DNA from: NORP181 sp047623555
Lineage (GTDB): Bacteria > Pseudomonadota > Alphaproteobacteria > Rhodobacterales > Rhodobacteraceae
Direction: 5' to 3'
Length of the DNA stretch: 10,179 nt
Assembly (NCBI GenBank): GCA_047623555.1
Contig: JBLHMP010000113.1
Coordinates: 1 to 10,179, forward strand
The notes beneath the pieces are model-generated. The model saw nothing but the letters and a program-made list of their open reading frames with translations. It did not search any database and was not told where the DNA came from. Both the position numbers and the translations under genes were made by a program. Shown piece after piece: positions 6,152 through 10,179 of this stretch (its first letter is position 1; each line of letters begins with the position of its first letter).

Positions 6152-7627
6152 TCAGCTCGGAGTCTTCATTTCCAGAACTGTTTTTACATCTACAAAAATG
6201 GCCCCTATGCCTGATTTTTTAGGGTGGCGGAAAGACGGAATATGCCCTGCTAAGATCTCTTCGAAAATATTCTCGAAGGGGCCAGCACCACGCTGGCAGG
6301 CATATGCAAGCGGGCGAAATTCCTCACATGCTTCTGCAACAAGTTCCGGAAGACCACATAACTTCGCGAGAAAATCATCAAGGTGCTTCCGCGCAAAAAC
6401 AACATGACGGACCGAACCGGGCCCAGTTCTAGGAACAAGCGGTTTCAAGATACCCGCGCGATAAAGAGCTTCAACTTGCCGCTTACTGGCCCCAAGATAT
6501 TCGGGAACGTCCCGCAGAGGCACTGCCGTTTTGAATGCTTCGATCAAAGGCAACGTCTTTGCCGCCTCGAAAACCATATTACCGCTTTCGATATCGGTAG
6601 CAGTCTGAGGAATTTGATCAAGCTTCTTCAGGAGACGGCAAAGACGCCATCGGTCCATGCTGACTTCTGCAGACAGACTCTGAATTGTATAATATCGACG
6701 TTCAAAAATTTCGATACCCAAGACAGTGGTACCTGGATCTATGGCGGAATTCCTCACAATATGATCGCGTAGAATATCTCTGATCGGCCCAGGATCAATG
6801 GCGTTACTTCGGCGATCAAGCCAATCGAAAAGCTTGCCGTAATAAGCTAAACTACCTGCTTGAACAGCTGTGGCCGGAGATGTTTGACGGATAGTATCTA
6901 ACGCTTCGGTAATCGCGCCAGGTCCCTCCCGATAGATCGAAAATCCGATGTCAGTTGCTTCTTCAGTCTGATCCGATCTCAACCTCGTCACTGCAACCTG
7001 ATGGCCGTGTTCCAGGATTGCCCCGAGCATTTCGGAGGCAGCAAGCACCTGTTCGGTGGTCTGCCCATCCAGCCAAGGGTCGAGGTGCCCAATTTCATCG
7101 TGAAGCCGGCGTCGCAGCCACTGCAAATAGTCGGGTGTCTCGCCGCTGACTTCATTGGCATGCGCCAACGTCGCCCCACTGAGTGCTGTCCGTAAGTTCG
7201 TCGCGTTCTTCACTGCGGCATCCGCCAGGGCTACGCAATGCTTGTCACACCTGCTGACAAGTCTGAAACCCCAGAGCAGACGAAACCCACGGTTTTCCTT
7301 ACGGCCGTCTTCGGCAAGGCAAACCGGGCAATAGCGAGCAATGCGAGGTGACAAAAACGTCTTTGAAATATCTTCCCCGCGAAAGGATGCACCGCGCGAA
7401 TGCACCCGAATGGAGATAGGATGCAGTGCATCTACAGATTGCCCAATCGCTTCAGCGAACCTGGCAACCGCATCAGCTCGCCCAGAAACAAAGTGTTCTT
7501 TGTGGATGCCACGGTCGGCAAGCAACCGCTCCATTCCACGGTTGGTGTGCATCAATGACAATCGATCAGCATAAGACAGAAGCGTCTCTTCGGCATCGAG
7601 GGGGAGAGCTGGGCGCAAATACATCAT
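6152..7627 (-). CDS. tniQ: TniQ-family transposition protein
   Basis: TniQ/TnsD proteins help to choose the target and link it to the AAA+ regulator and transposase. From the ATG at 7627 the product is 491 residues. The N-terminus (MYLRPALPLDAEETLLSYADRLS after the tandem Met) and the zinc finger CPVC (about 100-103) with CDKH (about 127-130), flanked by LSPRIARY and LLWGFRLVSR, are the TniQ signature. The C-terminal third carries a winged-helix/MerR-like segment (LRDVPEYLGASKRQVEALYRAGIL). This is longer than the ~405 residues of Tn5053 TniQ and closer to TnsD. The start is supported by the ATGA overlap with the end of the tniB frame; a second ATG follows directly (7624), and the GTG at 7636 is unlikely. 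No disruption seen; terminator follows. It probably binds target DNA, but the target sequence is not known. Confidence 0.9.
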   Translation of the reverse strand: MMYLRPALPLDAEETLLSYADRLSLMHTNRGMERLLADRGIHKEHFVSGRADAVARFAEAIGQSVDALHPISIRVHSRGASFRGEDISKTFLSPRIARYCPVCLAEDGRKENRGFRLLWGFRLVSRCDKHCVALADAAVKNATNLRTALSGATLAHANEVSGETPDYLQWLRRRLHDEIGHLDPWLDGQTTEQVLAASEMLGAILEHGHQVAVTRLRSDQTEEATDIGFSIYREGPGAITEALDTIRQTSPATAVQAGSLAYYGKLFDWLDRRSNAIDPGPIRDILRDHIVRNSAIDPGTTVLGIEIFERRYYTIQSLSAEVSMDRWRLCRLLKKLDQIPQTATDIESGNMVFEAAKTLPLIEAFKTAVPLRDVPEYLGASKRQVEALYRAGILKPLVPRTGPGSVRHVVFARKHLDDFLAKLCGLPELVAEACEEFRPLAYACQRGAGPFENIFEEILAGHIPSFRHPKKSGIGAIFVDVKTVLEMKTPS

Positions 7628-8607
7628 TGCACCCACCCGACAGTTTCCAGCTCAGATTTGGCGTCAGTCCAATTGCCCGAATGGAAGGGATTCATACCCA
7701 GTTCACCGTTGCGTTTTCTGAACACGCGCTCCGCGTATTCGAGAGAAAGCTCGTCGCGCTTGCGGCTGATTGCTTCACGAAGAATCTCCTTTGCAAGTGC
7801 TACGCACCCACCGACCTCACCATGCTAAGCAAATTGGATGCGTTCTGCGAAAGCGTCAGCTGCGTCCATTTTGAGCCCAAGTATTTCTGCAGACTTTTGG
7901 AAGTTGCTTGCAAACAGCCGGCTGGAATAAGTGTCTGGTCGGATCTTTGAAAGCTGATGAACCGCAAAACGCCGATAGGTTTCACGTGAAGGTTCAGACA
8001 TGATCGCATCTCGGAGGGTGGGCACCCCAGCGATTACCAATGCCACACCATGATCAGATTGCATGACATGCTTTAGCGATTGAATTGCAGTACGGACATC
8101 CTTGCCCGGTCCGGGCTGAAGCATGTGATGGCACTCGTCAATAATTACCGCTTTAATACCAACCACACTGAAACGGTGCAGGCCTATTTCCCAAGCGTCG
8201 GCAGCCCGCAACTTTGGATGAATGTCATCGTATCCAGTCAGATCGAGAATGATCTCTGCAAGCTTCTTCAGTGATGCTTCAGGTGGAACAGTGACATATA
8301 GCGTATTTCCAGAAGGAAGATCGTCAACATACTTGAATTTTGTCAGCACAGCGTTTGTCCGAAGCAGGCGCTTCAGTTGCGCGGTCTTGCCCTGCCCCGC
8401 CCCCCCGAGGACCATCAAGCCTTTGGTCTCTCCTGTAAGCGGGTCATGACGGGGCTCGCATGTCATATTGCCCTCATCATCAACACCAAAGAGATCCTCA
8501 AGGTGATCGATCAGCATCTCATCCTGACCAAAACGCCAGTAGCGCTCCTCCAGCCATGCAAGCTTCTGGCTAATCGTCATGGTTTTGATGTGTCCGGTTT
8601 CATTCAT
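7624..8607 (-). pseudogene. tniB: TniB-type AAA+ ATPase gene with in-frame amber codon
   Basis: TniB/TnsC ATPases polymerise on target DNA and activate the transposase. Residues 1-260 contain Walker A GGAGQGKT (68-75), Walker B AVIIDECH (~153-160) and the sensor region ALVIAGVPTL (~189-198). Codon 261 is TAG (7825-7827). The same frame then continues without another stop for 66 codons (HGEVGGCVALAKEILREAIS..., SLEYAERVFRKRNGELGMNPFHSG...WVQ) to a TGA at 7624-7626 that overlaps the tniQ ATG. The continuation reads like genuine TniB C-terminus, so the gene was 326-327 residues long and a single base change interrupted it. The truncated product would lack the region that in related proteins contacts TniQ and the transposase. 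The start has GGAG seven nt upstream and lies 3 nt after the tniA stop. A sequencing error or amber suppression are alternatives. Confidence 0.87.
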
Positions 8608-8610
8608 AAT

Positions 8611-10080
8611 TCACTCCATTGAATCTTGATCAGAAATTTCTGCAGCCGCCTCGAATTCATCAGGCGCAGCGGTGGTTGAGGGTGCAGGTGGGTCGACATC
8701 GAACTCAGGATCACCATCGATGTCATCCAAAAGTTCACGATACTCACCGGCCGCATGCTGTCTCTCTGCCGTTTTTGCAAACCGGCCGAACCGCTCAACG
8801 TCATAGGTCAGATCAGCAGCCGTTTTCGGAAGCGAAATCAATCCGCGTAGACGCTTGAGACGGTAGCTTTCAGAATTCACATTGTTGAGAAAATTCCGGC
8901 GCGCAGTGACTTCATCTTCCTCGGGATCTGCTCGTTCACTGAGCCAGGCTTCAAGATCGGTATCAGTCTTGCCTATCCACATGTCGTTGGCGGCTGTGAC
9001 CGTTGTCCAAGGACCGTCATCCGGCCGAATGCTGATGGTGCCGATATCACCACCCCACCAAAGAACCTCGACGTTATCGATTCCGGGCGTGTAATACATT
9101 TTAATGGATGCATCGTTCTGATAGTCGATGTGTCTGACGCGCACGCCTTTTTTACCGATTTTCCGAGATGTGCGGACCCCAAATACCTCGCGCATTTCGT
9201 CGGTACTCAGAGCGCGCGGTTCGCATTCTTTCGTAGCTCTGGTCCAAGCTTGGGCCGGCGTCATTCCAATCGATGAGTGTTTCTTGGTGTGATACGCATC
9301 AACAGTCCAGCGTACGAGCCAGCCCAAGAATGCTTCAAGCGTCAGGGTCGCACGTGCTGCGGAGTCATTTTCGCCCTTCTCGACAACATCGCTGAAGGCC
9401 CGACCTGAAAACCGCAGGAGGAGATCACTGTGGATCGTCCTGAAAACGCGTTCGATGAAAGGTTTCAACCAGGGTTTACCAGCTGGAGAACCAATGTTGG
9501 TGATGCCGAGATACGCAAGAATGTCATAGGCGTCGTCGGAGGTGTACGCCGATCCGCGATCGAAAACGATCGACTCTGGCGCCCCGCACATCGGCCACCC
9601 AAATTTTGCACCCGCGGCGTCAGCAATTGGCGTCTTTTCGGTGTAAATCATTTCAAGAGTATGCTGAAGTGGGCTCTCGATAGCATTCGGCACAATCTGC
9701 AATGCCAGCAGACATCGGGTATGGACATCAATAGCTGCGGATATCGTGACACGACGAGCAGAACCGTCGAGTTCAAGCAACCTCTTGATGGACGCCGGAA
9801 GGTGATCAAAAAGGCCTGTGTCTTCCATCAATACAAACAGATCAGCCGTATACTCGTCGACTTCGACGCGCTGGAGCGCCCGAAAAGTTTCGATACCGAC
9901 CCCAAGCGCATGCATGTCTTTGTAAGCTTTGTCCCAACCCACCCTTCTTATGGCGCTGTCGATAGGCGCATGTTCCTTGATCAATCCGAGAACATAATCG
10001 TACCCAACTCTCTTCATTTTTGCTGCTGGGACTGGCAACCGCTCCCGGCGGTCGTTTTCAGCGTCAATGGCAGCTTGAAC
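8611..10080 (-). pseudogene. tniA: TniA-type DD35E transposase, N-terminus lost to IS insertion
   Basis: This integrase-core (rve) transposase with a Mu-transposase-type C-terminal domain joins transposon ends to target DNA. Counting from the TTG at 10038, the catalytic triad is D61 (RVEVDEYTADL), D160 (ESIVFDRGSAYTS) and E196 (KPFIERVFRTI); D160 and E196 are separated by 35 residues, the classic DD35E spacing. The beta-barrel/C-terminal part follows (YHTKKHSSIGMTPAQAW, VRHIDYQNDASIKMYYTPG, VLWWGGD), with an acidic tail (residues ~445-475). The TTG is not the true start: the frame continues upstream with family-like sequence (VQAAIDAENDRRERLPVPAAKMKR) to about 10080, where IS21-like end sequence begins and a stop appears at 10090-10092. 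The N-terminal DNA-binding helix-turn-helix domains, roughly 150-200 residues in relatives, are missing. Active site preserved, but end binding is presumably lost. Confidence 0.88.
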
Positions 10081-10179
10081 TGTTGAATGTCACTCAAAAC
10101 TGACCCGGTAGAGGTCAGAATTGTCACCGAGAAATGACCCATGTGCAACCTTACTCCTGACAGGATTTGTTGGGGGATA
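10081..10179 (+). mobile_element. Left end of an IS21-like element (partial)
   Basis: The sequence from TGTTGAATGTCACTC onward, with repeated ...ACTGACCC / ...AATGACCC blocks, resembles the multi-repeat terminal regions of IS21-family elements, whose istA starts shortly inside. The purine-rich GTTGGGGGATA at the edge would be the ribosome binding site of istA, whose ATG would lie just beyond 10179. The exact first base (10081 or 10088) is uncertain. No transposase codons are in the window, so the family call rests on the end sequence alone. Confidence 0.65.
10088..10140 (+). repeat. Two 19-bp terminal repeats of the IS21-like end
   Basis: TGTCACTCAAAACTGACCC at 10088-10106 and TGTCACCGAGAAATGACCC at 10122-10140 match at 15 of 19 positions and are 34 bp apart start to start. 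Such subterminal direct copies are the transposase-binding sites of IS21-family ends. Confidence 0.75.

Larger units (their letters stand above)
5966..10080 (-). mobile_element. Tn5053/Tn7-like transposon, right-hand part (tniABQ module)
   Basis: The module comprises tniA, tniB and tniQ in the canonical order and a probable terminus at 5966. The terminus starts TGTACATCGGGACAAAG; TGT-starting ends with several internal transposase sites are typical of the Tn5053/Tn402 and Tn7-like families. Support for this boundary is that the GNAT gene loses its start exactly here. A 5-bp duplication (GCGCT at 5961-5965) is expected at the far end, which lies outside the window. No resolvase (tniR) or res site is seen between tniQ and the end, and there is no cargo on this side. 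The other side is interrupted at about 10081 by an IS21-like element. Confidence 0.65.

Noticed and set aside
7624..7824. A frameshift after the amber codon in tniB
   Set aside because: On a first pass the frame seemed to change near 7703; recounting base by base shows one continuous frame from 7825 to the TGA at 7624-7626.
7426..7950. 174-codon plus-strand open frame opposite tniB and tniQ
   Set aside because: It is antisense to the end of tniB and the start of tniQ and has no recognisable domain; the minus-strand reading has clear motifs.
9430..10086. 218-codon plus-strand open frame opposite tniA
   Set aside because: Mirror of the DD35E transposase coding sequence; composition is that of an antisense shadow.
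5966..10179. CRISPR-associated transposon (CAST)
   Set aside because: tniA/tniB/tniQ resemble the CAST core, but there are no repeat-spacer arrays or cas genes in the window.

Overview
The window looks like accessory DNA from an alphaproteobacterium, most likely a Rhodobacterales/Roseobacter-type chromosome or large plasmid. The clues are a moderately high G+C content, Roseobacter-like phosphonate genes, a GNAT and tRNA-Arg of alphaproteobacterial character, and an intergenic hairpin resembling one I recall from Rhodobacteraceae. No database search was possible, so family names come from recognising motifs and conserved stretches. Almost everything is encoded on the minus strand.

Layout from left to right. 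(1) 1 to about 380: the 3' end of an IS1182-like insertion sequence, which cuts off the gene to its right. (2) About 380-2425: a decayed phosphonate-degradation cluster, read right to left as phnA (phosphonoacetate hydrolase), phnY (phosphonoacetaldehyde dehydrogenase) and a class III aminotransferase-fold gene (pbfA-like). All three carry deletions, frameshifts or stops; one deletion joins the front of phnA to the middle of phnY in a single 364-residue reading frame. (3) 2594-5088: an apparently intact two-gene operon, a DeoR-family regulator followed by a Na+/phosphate cotransporter with a PhoU-like tail, joined by an ATGA overlap. (4) 5089-5965: an intergenic region with a hairpin, tRNA-Arg(UCU), and a GNAT acetyltransferase whose first codons are disrupted. 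(5) 5966 to about 10080: a Tn5053/Tn7-like transposition module. A probable transposon end (TGTACA...) lies at 5966, followed inward by a terminator, tniQ, tniB with an in-frame amber codon, and tniA missing its N-terminus. (6) About 10081-10179: the left end of an IS21-like element inserted in tniA, with two copies of a 19-bp terminal repeat; its istA would start just outside the window.

Originally, the phn genes would have converted 2-aminoethylphosphonate-type compounds to acetate and phosphate, with the DeoR protein as likely regulator and the Na+/Pi protein balancing phosphate. Only the regulator and transporter remain whole. The tniA-tniB-tniQ genes form one tightly packed operon that would have moved the right-hand element, but IS insertion into tniA and a stop codon in tniB suggest it is no longer autonomous. 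The main story is layered mobile-element insertion and gene decay. I found no convincing undescribed defence or signalling system; the most useful new observations are the tniB amber codon, the apparently cargo-free transposon end inside the GNAT gene, and the selective decay of the phn catabolic genes.
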